This document shows, in pieces, positions 24,301 through 36,200 of a stretch of DNA of 64,000 nucleotides. A model generated the notes under the pieces. The model worked only from the letters and a program-made list of their open reading frames with translations, was not told the origin of the DNA and searched no databases. Positions within the stretch are counted from its first letter, which is position 1; every line of letters starts with the position of its first letter. The position numbers were made by a program, and so were the translations under genes. Source of the stretch: Edaphochlamys debaryana (lineage: Eukaryota > Chlorophyta > Chlorophyceae > Chlamydomonadales); NCBI GenBank assembly GCA_016858145.1, contig JAEHOE010000114.1, positions 310,001-374,000 on the forward strand, read 5' to 3'.

Positions 24301-24912
24301 GAGCAGGTTGGCGCTACTCGCCGGCCGGCTCCTGCCCCCCATGAAGCCGCCTCCGCCGCCGCTGCCACCACCCGCCCCGCCGTGGGGCGTGGTAGGGGAC
24401 GATGCGGACCAGGCATGGAGCGCGCCGGTACCCCCCACGCCGCCGCGCGGACTGAGCTGCATCGAGGTCGCTGGCACGGGGTTGGGCGTGGGAACCCCCA
24501 TCATTCGGCCCAGCCCGGCGACGCTGTTGCTCGTGCCGAGCCCGCCCGATCCGCCCAACATCTCAACCGTGCCGTTTATGCTGACCAGACCGCTGCGGTT
24601 TCGTAGGGACCCGGAGCCGGTGTTTGAATGCAGGGAAGCCTGGCCAGCCGAGGCGCGGCCTAAGCCATCTCCGCTGCCAAAGCCCAGCTGGTTGCTGGTG
24701 CTGCGGCGGCCCCCGTTGACTGACGGCGACGGCAGCCCGCCGTCGCCGCCAGCGCCGCCCAGGAACCCGGCAGCGGTCACGCCAGTCGTCGTGTGGTGCT
24801 GCATTTCGGAGACTGCAGAAGCTCGAGCTCCCTGGAGGGCGGTTCCGCCTGCGGGAAGGGGTCCGGCGTGCGGTGGTGGGTGCAGGTGGGTGTTATGACC
24901 CTGAGAGCCCAT
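12352..24912 (-). CDS. Giant 25-exon LRR protein with repeated C-terminal modules, 2,289 aa
   Basis: Exons, 5' to 3': 24912-24016, 23732-22340, 22117-21909, 21702-21137, 20908-20746, 20429-20286, 19967-19881, 19674-19533, 19290-19218, 18949-18799, 18536-18510, 18335-18168, 17818-17705, 17575-17468, 17284-17201, 16997-16578, 16377-16255, 16047-15919, 15680-15586, 15334-15219, 15027-13907, 13614-13531, 13307-13181, 12896-12766 and 12549-12352. Every junction keeps phase. Residues 1 to about 1020 are Gly/Ala/Ser/Pro-rich with one acidic patch. Residues 1077-1340 hold ribonuclease-inhibitor-type leucine-rich repeats (LTRLVLDCNPIGDAG, IRILDVSWNTLGKRG). Then a beta-rich unit and a helical unit alternate (about 1341-1460, 1560-1666, 1667-1737, 2040-2180, 2165-2224). 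A basic tail has one IQ-like motif (ARQIQRAWRLYKD). The helical units loosely resemble DUF4476. Size and LRR/IQ content suggest a cytoskeletal or ciliary scaffold, but this is inference; no orthologue is named. Confidence 0.82.
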
Positions 24913-27795
24913 TAACCAAGAGAAGCTCCAGCGAATCGGTATAGTGCCAAGCTCTTCAGCCTTGCCTGCTTCTTAGCTGAGCGACGTCGTTCGAGAGGCC
25001 ATGCAAGTCGTGGGGGCCGCGCCCGCAGGCAGCCCCTCCCAGCGTCCTTTGCGCATAATCTACTATGTCAGCGCAGCAAGTAACTCCTTGGCAACGAGAG
25101 CGTGGGGTCGGGTCTCGGGTCAATGGGCTGGTGCGCGGAGACACAAAACTTATTAACCCTTGATGTGTACGTGATTTCAGATGGTTATAGACCTGGTGGT
25201 CTTGGAACGGTATGCGTAGGCAGTGGTTATCTGGGAGGCCTTCGAGGGACGCAGGCTATTTCCGTCTGCCGCAATGGCCTGCAAATCCAATCTACATATG
25301 TCTCTTGGCGTGCAGTCCATATGCCGACTGCTGCTGGAAGACTGCTGAGCCGCGATGCTCCCCATCCGGTCGGACGTTGGCCCCGGCCCCGCTTCCGCTC
25401 AGCTCAGAGAAGCATCGACTTTCACGCCTGCAATCAGTTACGGTTTCCGGGCAAAGGGGGGCGATCGACACACCGGTGTGTTGCACGAACCCTGACCCGA
25501 GTTGCGTTTCCCGCGTGACCCCCTGCCGACTTCTCCGTGAGGCTCCGGGCGTCCCTGAGCGCCGCCCCACGCCGGCAATCCCGGACTGCAGTCATCCTTG
25601 AAGGAGCATTGCCTGCGTAACCATGCATCGGAGGGAGACCAAGATGAACAGATATGGAAGCCCTTACTCGCCGCAGGACAGCCGCAGCCCTGGAGTGGAG
25701 GAGGCAGAGACGACAAGTGAGCGAACTCCAATTGCCCCGGGCGGCCCTTTCGAAGAGTCCACAAGCCGGGGTAGGTCCTCCCCAGACATGCATCATGCCT
25801 CATCTGAACAGAGCTTGCCGTGAGGATCCCGAATCCACTTTCAGAAATAAAAACGGAGGTTTAATTGCAAAGTTATGGGGGCCTTAGGGTTTAGGAGAAA
25901 GGAGACACGGGAGACGAGTTACGCGAAAAGCAGGCCAGCAAATGCAACAAGTGCACTGGTCGGCAACCATCCGCAGCCTGGTCGGTCGGTCGTCGGGGGA
26001 CTTTGGGAGGCTGAGTGGCGGAACTTTGTCACCGCGGCGTAGAGCAGCGCCCAGCATCACACGACACGCCCTGAGCATGCAGCAAGGCACGAACTTATGC
26101 TGGCAAGTCACTGGTACCCGTCCAGCGGTGTTAGGGAGTCGGGACCGGTGCGACATGTCGGCATGCCGGGCCCCGGGCACACACGCGACCACCCAAAGGC
26201 GTCTCGCAGGTGCTCCCGGAAGCCCGCCTTCCACTCCCGCGCCCCAGAACGCACAATACTTGCAATGCACAGCCCTGGTACCGCGCTTTGTTGCTGAGCC
26301 GTTGGTCAATTGACGGGTCGGGGTCCGTGGCATGGTCGATGGTACCCGACCAACGTGGGCCACCGGGAGTGGTGTGCGCGCCCATGGATAGAGCACACGG
26401 CCAGCAGTCCAGCGAAACGCAAAAGGCATAGAATGGAGTACGTACAGGCCTTGTACGGCAGTGTCGTACACTGTACGGGTCGGTCGGTCGTCGGTCCCGG
26501 GGGGTCGGGGGACTTTGGGGCATGATATCGGGCAACTTTGTTTGTACCCCCCCCCTGCACAAGCTGCGAGCGCTCAGCAAGACAGCAGCTTCACGATTCA
26601 CGAGTGTGGCTGTGTGGCCCCAGGGTGGCTTACGCCGTGAGGTGAAGGGAAGAGGCCGAGTACCGCTCATCAGCCTCACACCTCTTTACACCACTCTCGG
26701 CCCCAAGTCCTCGCGCCGGTCACTTCACGGCAGCCTCACCGCTATAGTGTACAGCCACGTCAGCCAGGGGCAATTCAGTAACAGGTTGAACCCCTTGCAT
26801 CAGCGTCCAAGCACCAACCGCTAATGAGAGCTGCAAGCCCGCAACTGTGCAATCCGATAGAATTGCTGTTGACGGGTTCCAGCCAAGCGCAGCCCGGATG
26901 CATACACGCCGTACAACCCCGCCGTACAACCCTCGTACCCCACGGCACAGACAATGAGATCAAACATGCAAAGATAGTCTTGTCAACGCCGCCAGCCAAC
27001 GCCCTCACCATACAACCACCCCTCCCGGACAATACAAATGGCTGCCGCAGCGCACCGCGGCTTCACGGGATATGCCTCCAATCTTCGCCCATGCAGCCCA
27101 ACCGCCCTTCTTCGGTCTGCTCTCTGCAACGAAGCCTCATCCTTATTTAGGTCAAACCCTCTCCCCCCCTGCCCAGCGCTATTGACTGAGCAGACTTAAA
27201 GGCGCTCTACCGCTTCGTAGTCTTGTCACCATCCTCGACCAGGAACTTTGCTAGTTACGAGCGATGGGTCAAACAAGCTCCGCATTCCGCCACGTACTCC
27301 GTTGGTCGATCTTCGAAATGAGTCACGCGAGCAACAGCACTCAGCCAGCCGAACAAAAACCAATCAACCCCGTCGCTTAGCAAGCAGCGCGATGGTCAGC
27401 ACCTCCGAGCGCGCTCTCAAACGCTCCTGCAATTTCTCCTTCCCACCAGTATCCACTCAAGCCTGGCCCAGCCCTCCTCAGGCGTTCTGACCTCGATGCT
27501 TCGTTGCAACCTGACCTCTGGCGTGGCCCTCGTTTCGGCCGAATACATCGCAACAGCAGAGACTCTCGCCCACCTTGGCCTGCATTGGCGCCTCACGCTT
27601 CGCGCCGAAGCCCACATCCCTCAGTGGCCGCTATCCGCTGCCGCAAACCAAGGCTGAGCAGCAGGACCTCCGGCTCTGCCATAGGCGCCAAACACCGGAG
27701 GGCAGAGGGCCCTGGAGCCGTTGACCACCCGCCCCGGCCTCTGCCTGGACGCATGTCGGTGTCGGCGCCTGCAACCGACGGCACCCGTCCAGGCC
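24913..27795. other. Intergenic, 2.9 kb, no gene recognised
   Basis: Spacer upstream of the giant LRR gene and downstream of the CDJ gene, both minus strand. Short ORFs lack domains and consistent splice structure. Two related motifs, each containing GGTCGGTCGGTCGTCGG followed by GGGGACTTTGGG, lie near 25978-26010 and 26476-26520. No inverted-repeat ends or reverse-transcriptase motifs were seen. Confidence 0.5.
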
Positions 27796-30622
27796 TCACT
27801 CCGCATCCATGCTGGCGGCGGAGGAGGTGGAGGCGAGCACCAGGCGCTCACGGCGGGACGCAGCCGCCACCTCCTGCGGGGGCCGAGGAGGGGAGGGGCA
27901 GCCGGGGCAGAGGGCAGGCGTCAGGGCGAGACAAGTGGAGAGGGAGAGACCAGCGGAGCCCGACGCTCCTCGTGTTTGCGCGCGCTCATTGCGGTCCTCA
28001 GTGCTGCTGAGCTCCTGACCCCTCGCACACAGCTCAACCTCCAGACCCCCGCACGCACCTGGAAGCGGCGCCAGGTCCGCGCCGCGCGCGCCGCCCTGGC
28101 CGCCAGGTCCGCCACGCCCTTGCCCTCGCGCCCGCCCGCGTCCGCGCCGCTGTCCTTGGCCTCCTGCTGCTGCTTGCGCTTGGCGTCGGCCTCCTCGTAG
28201 AAGCTGGGGGGGCGCAGGGGCGGAGGGGGGCGGAGGGGAGGGAGACAAGGCAAGGCAGGGTTGTCAAGCGGTGAAGGCTCGTGCCCGGTCGTTCAAGCCC
28301 GGAACAGCCCCGTCAGAGGGGCTGGACGGTCGGAGCAGTCGGAGGACCCGAGCGACCGTGGCCCAACCAAAGCCCCAACGACCTCACGCAAAGCGTGCTG
28401 CGCAACACACCTGCTTCCCGCGGAGCCGCTCTTGGACGCGCCGTTGCCGAAGCCCGCCGCCGCCGTCCAGAAGTTCCAGGCCACAGAGGGCTCCTCGGCG
28501 GCGTACTTCTTGGCGCGCATGGCGGACGCAGCCTCCTCCACGCGCGCGCGGATCTCGCTCTGCCGCCGCGTCCAGGCTAGGCTCGCCTCCTGGGAGGCGG
28601 AACACGGGGGTTGGAGTGGGCGCAGGCGCAACGGGCGAGGACGTCAGGCCTACGCCTTCTTTCCGCACTCGGCTCGGCTTTGGGTACCCGGCGCAGCGCG
28701 AGCCCCGCTCAGTTGTGCATGAGAGTAGAGCAGCAGCAAGCGGGCGATGCAAGGAAGCAAGAACCCACCGTGAAGACGTCCTTGTTGGCGCCCATGCCCC
28801 CCATCATGCTCCACACAGCGATGCGCCCCATGCGCCCCATGGCCGTCTCCAGCAGGGACAGCTGAGGAGCAGTCACCTGCAGCGGCAGAGGAGCAGGCGG
28901 AACGGAGCGCCGACACTCAGGCTACTCGGGTTAACGTGTGTGCCACAACTAATTGAGCCACGAAGCGCGGAGGGCTGGCGTCCGGCCGCCCGTGCGCCCC
29001 ACAGGACCCCCCAGTGCGGCGCATGCAAGGCACGGTGACCCTGGGCTCCCCCAACGCCCCAAACACGCCCCAGTGCGGACGCATACAGTGACGGCTCCTA
29101 CCCAGTGGATGCAAGACACGGGGCACGTGTCGATCGCCTCCTGCGGGAGGGGGTGCAAGCCGGTAAAATAATGGAATGTAATATGCGCGGTGTGGTGAAG
29201 GCTGGCCCACTGGCTCGAAATTGCAGTCGGGAATGGCTGCAAGCCAAGCTCCAGGGCTGTGTTTAAGGCAGCTATCTAGCGCGTTCCACTGCAACTTCCA
29301 CCCCACCTGCAGCTTGGACTCTGTGTCGACGTCCTGCTTCATCACGCGAGCTCGCCCGTACTCCTCCTCCATCCCGAAGGTCTTGGGGCACACGTTGTTG
29401 CAGTTCCGGCAGCCGATGCACGTGAACTCGTCCACAAACACCTGCACCAGCGGTTGACGGTTGCGGGCTGGCATCATGCAAATGCGTTGCCGAAAACCCC
29501 TTCCTGCCTGTGGTCCCAACAATGCCTCCGCACCCTCCTCCGCTACGCCAAATGCCCACAGAACCCCGCAACCGCGCCTCTGCGGCTCCCGCATCAAGCT
29601 CTGCCGGTTTGCCCGCATGCCTCCGCCGGCTCACCCGGTCAGCTGCGTAGCGGTCGTCGAGGAAGGGGTTGACGGACTCGGCGCTGAAGCCCGCCAGCTC
29701 ATCGTACAGGGCCCGCCGGTTGGGGTCGGTCAGGGTCTGCAGCAGCACGAGGGCGGGGCGTGGAAAGAATCGTACATTGGGGCAACGGTGCGCCGCCCCG
29801 GGTCTCCGTGGTCGCACTCTGACGACTGTCCCTCTGCCCTCCGACGCCAGAAGCAGTAGAATGTCGAGTGTCGAGATCGGGAATCCATGGTTTCCTCCCT
29901 CTCACCTCGTAGATCTCATTGAGCAGCTTGCAGAACTCGGTCGCCTCCACGTCGTCATAGGACGCCAGCGAAGACAGCGAGGCCAGGGATCCGGAGCCGG
30001 CTCGGGAGAGGTCGGGGTGGCAGGTGCGCCTGCGGGCGGTGACGGAGGAGACGACGGTGGGACTAAATGAGAACTTGAGTGCCCCGCAATCCGCTATCCC
30101 TTAACCCCTGTTGCACACGCGTATATGTCGATGCTTCACAAATTCCAGGGCCACTCACATCATAGAGTAGTATGCACGCTTGATCTCCTTGGTGTCAGCC
30201 AGTGGGCTCTGTGGCCGGGAGGAGATGTGTGTGGGGAGGGGGGTTGGACGGGGGCATGCGCGGGAACGACATGCCAAGACTCGACCAGCACCAGCATCGA
30301 TCAACGCCCGGAACGAGCTCTACGAAGCCTGTCGTTGCCCTGGAGGCCGTCACCACGTCCGCTGTCAAGGCCGGGACACGTCAATGCCCAACGTGCTTCC
30401 GCGCAGACCCACGATTCCCAGAAGGCTATAGAAGTCGGGGTCGGCCTCCTCCTCCTCCACCTCCGGCTGAACCCGCTGAGTCCGCTGCTGTTGAGCAGTC
30501 GCTGCCGCTCGAGCGACAGGCAGCAGACGTCGTCGTGGGAGGCATGGCCGAGACCTCGCGACGAACGGTCGTGCCCGGCCAGTGGGGCAGAATTGGCTGG
30601 TAGAGAGCGCTAGCGATGCCAT
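27796..30622 (-). CDS. Chloroplast J-domain protein with ferredoxin domain (CDJ3/4/5 type)
   Basis: Exons 30622-30413, 30208-30159, 30029-29906, 29736-29635, 29441-29307, 29140-29102, 28876-28769, 28589-28411, 28203-28059 and 27873-27796 are in phase and give 389 aa. The first 50 residues (ALSTSQFCPTG, then Arg-rich) look like a chloroplast transit peptide. A J-domain follows (DPDFYSLLGI, HPD at 91-93, DPNRRALYDEL), which stimulates Hsp70 ATPase. Next comes a bacterial-type ferredoxin segment: C170-x2-C173-x2-C176-x3-C180-P and a second DTCPVSC (213-217), enough for one Fe-S cluster. The C-terminus is Ala/Arg/Lys-rich and helical. Chlamydomonas CDJ3, CDJ4 and CDJ5 have exactly this fusion and are thought to link stromal Hsp70B to redox or Fe-S state. 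Which paralogue this is cannot be decided here. Confidence 0.88.
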
Positions 30623-31429
30623 CCGTGAATCGTTCGCGCCCTCAAGCCGCGTGCGAGGGTCGGGGCCGCAGCGGTCCGAAAGCAACACGACAAGGCTCCG
30701 GCGCTGCCCCGACTGGCCCCGGTATGTTAGCAGTGAACTCAGCGCAAGTGTTTAGGCAGTGAGGCCAGGACGCTTTGGCGAGTCGCGGTAGGGCTTGCGC
30801 GATGGGCTGTGACGTCGCGCGCTTCAGCGGCAGGGGAATGCTGCCAGGGTGTCGTGTGGCACGGGACTACTTGGTTGAGTGGTGCTTGCGTGGCGCTAGG
30901 CGCGAGTCACAAGCACCGTCCCGCGGACCGCCCAGCGCGTTCCGGCACACGCGCAACCCGCCTCGCGCGTGTGCTCTGGGCGCGTCACCACTCGCGACGC
31001 TCGGCCAGAGAAACCGCTGGATATATCGATTGGCTGAGTCCGTGGTCCGCACAGCGACCAACGCTCACCTCAGCTCAACGCGACTCCTGTCGCTCCCGAT
31101 CGCATGTGAGGCCGAAGACACCCTGCCCCTGCCCCCTGCCACCTGCCCCTGCCCCGTTGTCTATAATAACCCTGCCCCGGATTCCCTACTGGCCCACTGA
31201 AGTCCGCAACTGCAAGACAGTAGACCAGAGAAGCATACATCCCCCACGTTCCTCACATAGCCCACCGCACCGAGGCAAGCCAGCCAAGCCCGTAGGCCCT
31301 CCAGCTGTTCATGCACCTGGCGACCCTTGCTGGCCGGCGCATGCATGCCACGTATGCTGGCCATGGGAGGGCCGTCCTTCCCGCCCTACACGCTCTCCGG
31401 CTAGCACTGCAGCCTCCGCCTGAGGCCAC
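30623..31429. other. Intergenic, 0.8 kb: CDJ promoter and LIP2 3' UTR
   Basis: Tandem spacer between two minus-strand genes. It should contain the CDJ 5' UTR and promoter next to 30622 and the LIP2 3' UTR next to 31430. No distinct element was recognised; no TGTAA on the minus strand was found close to the LIP2 stop. Confidence 0.45.
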
Positions 31430-32773
31430 TCACCCCAAAGCTCCTCCATAACCCAGCCTGCTCCGGAATACCATCTCGAAGTCCGCCGCCACTCTGGCTA
31501 ACCCTGGAGCGCCAGTACCCGTGTGGCCGCAAGCTGTTGCCCCTCCCGTTCCCACGCCCGCTCCGGCTCCGGCTCTGGCTCCCGCTCGCGCTTCCGCTCC
31601 AATCCCAGGGCTCCGAGCCTCCGCCTCCAGCCGTACGGATGTGACCTCCTGTCAAGGAGAGGAGATGTGCGTGCGGCAGCTTAAGACTTTCAGATGAAGG
31701 GGATGACGGCCTTGTTATAAATCATGGCCGGGAGCTGTCGGGGCGCGGCGCTGCGGTCTAACCCAGAACATGCCAGGCATGTGCCACCGCTACGGCCCCC
31801 GCAGGCGTCACAGCCGGGTCCACGGCCTGCGAATGCTTCCCCGCACGCACCTTGTCGGGTATGCCGCACGGCACAATGTTGGCAAAGTACGACAGGTCCG
31901 TGTCCACGTTCAGGGCCAGGCCGTGGGTGCTGGGGGCGGGCCGGGAAGGGCGGGGCTACGGTGAGGTGAGATATGGGCTGCTCTCAGGCCAAGGAGAGGA
32001 GAGGGCCAGCAGTGTGTTCCCCGCGGGAAAGAGGGGCAGAAGCATTATTTGCAGGCTAGCTGTGTAATGGCAGCCCAAGCAAGCAGTTACAGTCAAGCAC
32101 CCTGTGAATGTGTGAGGACCTCACCTGACGCCCCCGGAGATCTGCACGCCGATGGCAGCAATCTTCCGCTCGCCCACCCACACGCCTGTCGCTGCCGGCA
32201 CCCGGCCCCGAGCTGCAATGCCGTAGAGGGCCAAACAGTCGACAATACTGTCCTCTAGGGACTCCACAAAGGCACGGGCGCCCAGCCCGGCCTGGCGGAC
32301 AGCAACGATGGGGTAGGCGACCAGCTGCCCCGGCCCGTGGTACGTGACCTCGCCGCCGCGTGGGACTATGCAGATATCGACCCCGGATGCCTCGAGCTCC
32401 TGCGAGGAAGTGCAGACAGGTGAAGGGGAGCAGCGAGAGCGGAGCTGGAGACTGCGCGATTCCTCGTGGGGCGCACCTCCTTCGGTCGCCTGAAGTCCGC
32501 AGGCTTCCCGCGCTTGCCAAGAGTATAGACGTGATGGTGCTGTCGCGGAGGGGAGAGCAAGGGGCGTGCAATCGCCTGTCGATGCAGATGCACGCGGCGA
32601 CAGACAGAAGCCCTCAAGCAGTCTAGACCTTGTCTACCAACCTGAAGGAGCAGTAGCGTGTCGTCAACGATGCCCTGCTTGCGCTCCTGCGCGATGGCGG
32701 ACTGCAGGCGGAGCCCCTCGGTGTAGCGCGTGAGCTGCGAGGTCAAATTGATCACCCGCAGCGAGCGAGGCAT
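31430..32773 (-). CDS. LIP2: Octanoyl-ACP:protein octanoyltransferase (LipB/LIP2 family)
   Basis: Exons 32773-32642, 32539-32477, 32399-32125, 31929-31851 and 31648-31430 give 255 aa in phase. The enzyme transfers octanoyl from acyl carrier protein to the lipoyl-domain lysine of 2-oxoacid dehydrogenases and glycine cleavage H protein, the first step of lipoate synthesis. Family motifs are clear: RGGEVTYHGPGQLVAYPI, ERKIAAIGVQIS with catalytic Lys144, THGLALNVDTDLSYF, and IVPCGIPDK with catalytic Cys178. The N-terminus (RVINLTSQLTRYTEGLRLQ) begins like plant mitochondrial LIP2 with no long presequence, so a mitochondrial site is inferred. The last exon has an unusual Gly/Ala-rich insert (GAEARAGARAGAGAG) before the conserved C-terminal helix. 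A strong donor-like GTGAGT overlaps the stop, so an extra 3' exon is possible. Confidence 0.9.
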
Positions 32774-33277
32774 GGCAGGGGAGCAGTAGTTGTGCTTGGC
32801 AGGAAGGCTGTGACACCGCAGCTACAAAACCGGACCCCGGAACCGTACCGCGTACGGCAGTACGGCGCACACGAGCCGCGGAAGGGGCGGAGCTGCTGCG
32901 GTAGGGCATATGCAAGGGGGGCTGTGCTTGCGTGTTCGCTATGGATGCGAGGGCGCCGCTGCTTGCACGCTCAGGTCGACCCGCGCTTCCCCCCCGCCGC
33001 TCGCCCCTTCGCCAGACGCCGTCCGCTTCGCCCCCCTCGGACATGCAAGAACGGGCATGCGCTGCGGCCATCCCATATCAGACTGCCCCACGCCCCCACG
33101 CCCCCCGGCACACATAACGCCCGACAGGGCCCGACCCATTTGCAGCATCGGCGCGATCCCTCCTAGACACGCAGGCACGCCTCTCGCATCCCTGTTCCGC
33201 GCTTGCTTGTTCATACCTTGCAACTGGCACCAGTATCTGGGGCAGCGCTGGTGTTGGGTCGCGACGCAATTCTCTGA
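32774..33277. promoter_or_regulatory. Divergent promoter region, LIP2 / DGAT2
   Basis: A 504-bp spacer between start codons of opposite polarity, so both promoters and 5' UTRs lie here. It includes a tandem GTACGGCAGTACGGC near 32852-32865. No TATA box or known cis element could be assigned. Confidence 0.4.
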
Positions 33278-36200
33278 ATGGCCATCGATCGCGCGCCGGC
33301 TGGCGTGCGAATATGGAGCGAGGGCGTCAATCCCAAGAAGCCACAAAGCGTTCTGAGCAGCTTTGCAGCCATTCTCACGCTCGGTATCTACACCGGATGG
33401 ATGCAAATTCTGCTCATTCTGGCCGTTCTCGCCATCAGCGGCTATCGCTGGGCGATCTACACGGTGGGTGAGGAACTCGGCATCATCCATCCCATCCCTC
33501 AGCCCCACCGCGCGAAGCTCGTGCGCGTCCTCACCACCCCCCGCCACTCCTCGCGGTCCATAGTGCCTCCCCCTACCTTCCTGAACGCATCATCCATTTC
33601 CAAGCCCTTGATGCGGCCCCCTCCCCCTATGAGCGCAGCTTCTCGCGCTGTACGCCACGCTCCTGCTGCCGCCCAAGCCGGTGCTGTGGGGCGCCTTCTG
33701 CCGGTCCCCCGTGTTTAGGACCTGGCGACAGTGAGCGGGGCGGGGGCGGGGGGATGAAGCGGGGAGTGCCAGAGCTTCACAACTGCAACGTGCCCTAAGC
33801 TTGGGATGTGAGCTATGGGAGCTATGGGAGTAGAGCTGGGCGCCGTCAGTCCAAGGCACCGACAGGGCCATGTCTACAGGGTTTCGGGGCCTGTGTAGCA
33901 CGCTTGGGGCTCCCTCCCCTGGCCCCACCATCGCATCAACGCTGGCAACCATCACCGCACCCGCTTCCCAGGTACTTCTCCTTCTCCTACGTGTTCGATG
34001 AGGTGCTCGACTCCAAGAAGCATTACATCTTTGCGGAGTTCCCGCACGGTGGGGACTGGGGAAGGAGTGGTGCTGCCCCGCCGGCTCAAGCGCAGCTGCT
34101 AGCGAGGACAACGGAGGGAGGAAGGGATAGGGAGAGCCATGGCTCTGACCTGCGCTGCGCGGGGCACCCCTGCCCCTGGCCAGCCAGGGTCCCGGGCGGC
34201 TATCGAGGACGCAGCAGGAGGGAGGAAGCTGGGGAGCGAGACAGAGGGTCCTTGCGCTTATATATCCGTGGCTCCGCGCATTCCCGCAGCCACGAATCCC
34301 GCTGGCCGCACGGCCAGCCTTCGACCCCGTGCTGCCTCTGCCGCCCCTGCCCCTGCCTGAATGTGCGGTTTGCACCACCACCCCCTCCGCGCCCTCCCAA
34401 CACAGGCGTGTTCCCCATGGGCCCCCTGCTTGGCGCCACCGAGTGCCAGCGCATGTTCCCCGGCTTTGACATCTACGGACTGGCGGCCAACGTGGTGAGC
34501 GGGGGCGTGGGTCTCGTGCACACGGAGGAGGAGTCGGGTTGCGGGTGGGGTGCGACGTGCGACGTGCGAGTGGTGGAGGGAGGGGCACTGGCGGCCAAAG
34601 TGGTGAGCGGGGGCAGGGAAAGGGAGGGAGGGGTTGCGTGGCGGCGGTGGCGGACGCAACGGGAGGGCGGAGGGCGGGGCGGCGGGGGCCTTGTGTCGGG
34701 AGGTGAGGTAGAGACGGAGGCTGCCTGTTCGGACTGGCGGCCAACGGAGTGAGCGGGGGCAGGTGTGCACGTGGAAGATGACTGGGTTGGGGTGGTGGGA
34801 GGGGAGGGGGGGCACTGGCGAGGCCGGAGTGCGGAGGGCTGGAATGGCCACATCGCTGAGGGCAGGGTCACATGGTCTTGAGCGCTTGTCGCCACGTCCG
34901 TAATCCCCCGGCCCGCCCGCAGGTGTTTGCGGTGCCCTTCTGGCGCCACTTCATCGCCTGGCTCGGCTCCGTGCCCGCTACGAGCAGCCACTTCAAAAAG
35001 GTACGGCAGTACGGCACTGTGTCCCGTGGTGTACGGACGCCATGTGCGTCCCCTCAGCGCCGCGCCCGGTTCGGCCTTATGCCTTAACCAAACCAGCCCG
35101 TCCTGTCTGAGCCCCCTCCCCTCCGGTCACGGTTCGCCCCGCCTCCCGCAGGTGCTCAGCAAGGGCTCGGTGGCGGTGATTGTGGGCGGCATTGCCGAGA
35201 TGTACCTGCAGTGCACCAAGAAGGAGCAGGTGGGGGAGGTGTTACCACAAGGCGTGGCCTGCCGAGGGGCAAAAGCGCATCGGGAATGCACTGTTACATT
35301 ACCCGAGCAAGGCTATACCGTGCCCGTAACGCAGTCCCGCTGAGCCTTAACATCCATCGCCCCTCCCCCCCATGTGCGACCACCCGCACACGCACCCCAG
35401 GTCGTGCTCAAGGACCGCAAGGGCTTTGTTCGCGTGGCGGTGGAGCAGGGCTGTGACGGCGGCATCCTGCCCGTGTACCACTTCGGAAACAGCAGCGTGG
35501 GTTGGGAGGGCTGAGGGCGGGGCACAGCCGGGGGCACGCCGGCGGGCGGGTGGCTTTACAGCCACGGTACGGCTGTCATTAAGGGGTCGCCAGGTCCACA
35601 CGGGCAGTTGCCCAACCACCTGGCGAATTCCCGGGGTTCACTTGCTTTAGCCTAGAAGCTGTACTAAATTGTGTTCCCTCTGCCCTTCCCAACCGTGTCC
35701 ATCCTTCCCCAACCCACAGAAACAGCAGCGTAAGGCGGGAGGGGCAGAGCGGGGAGGAGAGCGGATGGGAGGAGAGGGCCCGCGGCGGCAGCCGCTTACC
35801 GTATGCAAATCACCCGCATGCCTTCGCAGCAAACCCGGGTTGCAGCGTCTGTGTTACCTGCACCTGGCCGCTTGGCATGTGCCCAATTGTGGTGGACTTG
35901 TGCTTCGCCCTGCCCCTCACGCTTACCCCTTCTCTCCCCTTCCTCTTCCCCCTCTGCCCCCCTTCAGGTGCTCTCCTTCGGGCCCCAGTCCCTCCAGGGT
36001 CTGAGCCGCTCCCTTCGCGCGGCGCTGGGCATGCTGTACGGCAGGTGGTATCTGCCCGTGCCGCGCAGGCGCGAGATCTACATGGTACGGGAAAGGCGGG
36101 CAGGTGGCAATAGACCCGTTGGCTGGTGTGAGAAGTGATCCTGGCTCGAGGGCCGCTCACATAAAGTGATGTGGCCGGCGCTGTGACCTCGCTGCAACCC

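Noticed and set aside
23753..24898. 381-codon plus-strand ORF
   Set aside because: Antisense shadow of the first exon of the LRR gene; low-complexity GC-rich coding DNA leaves the opposite strand open.
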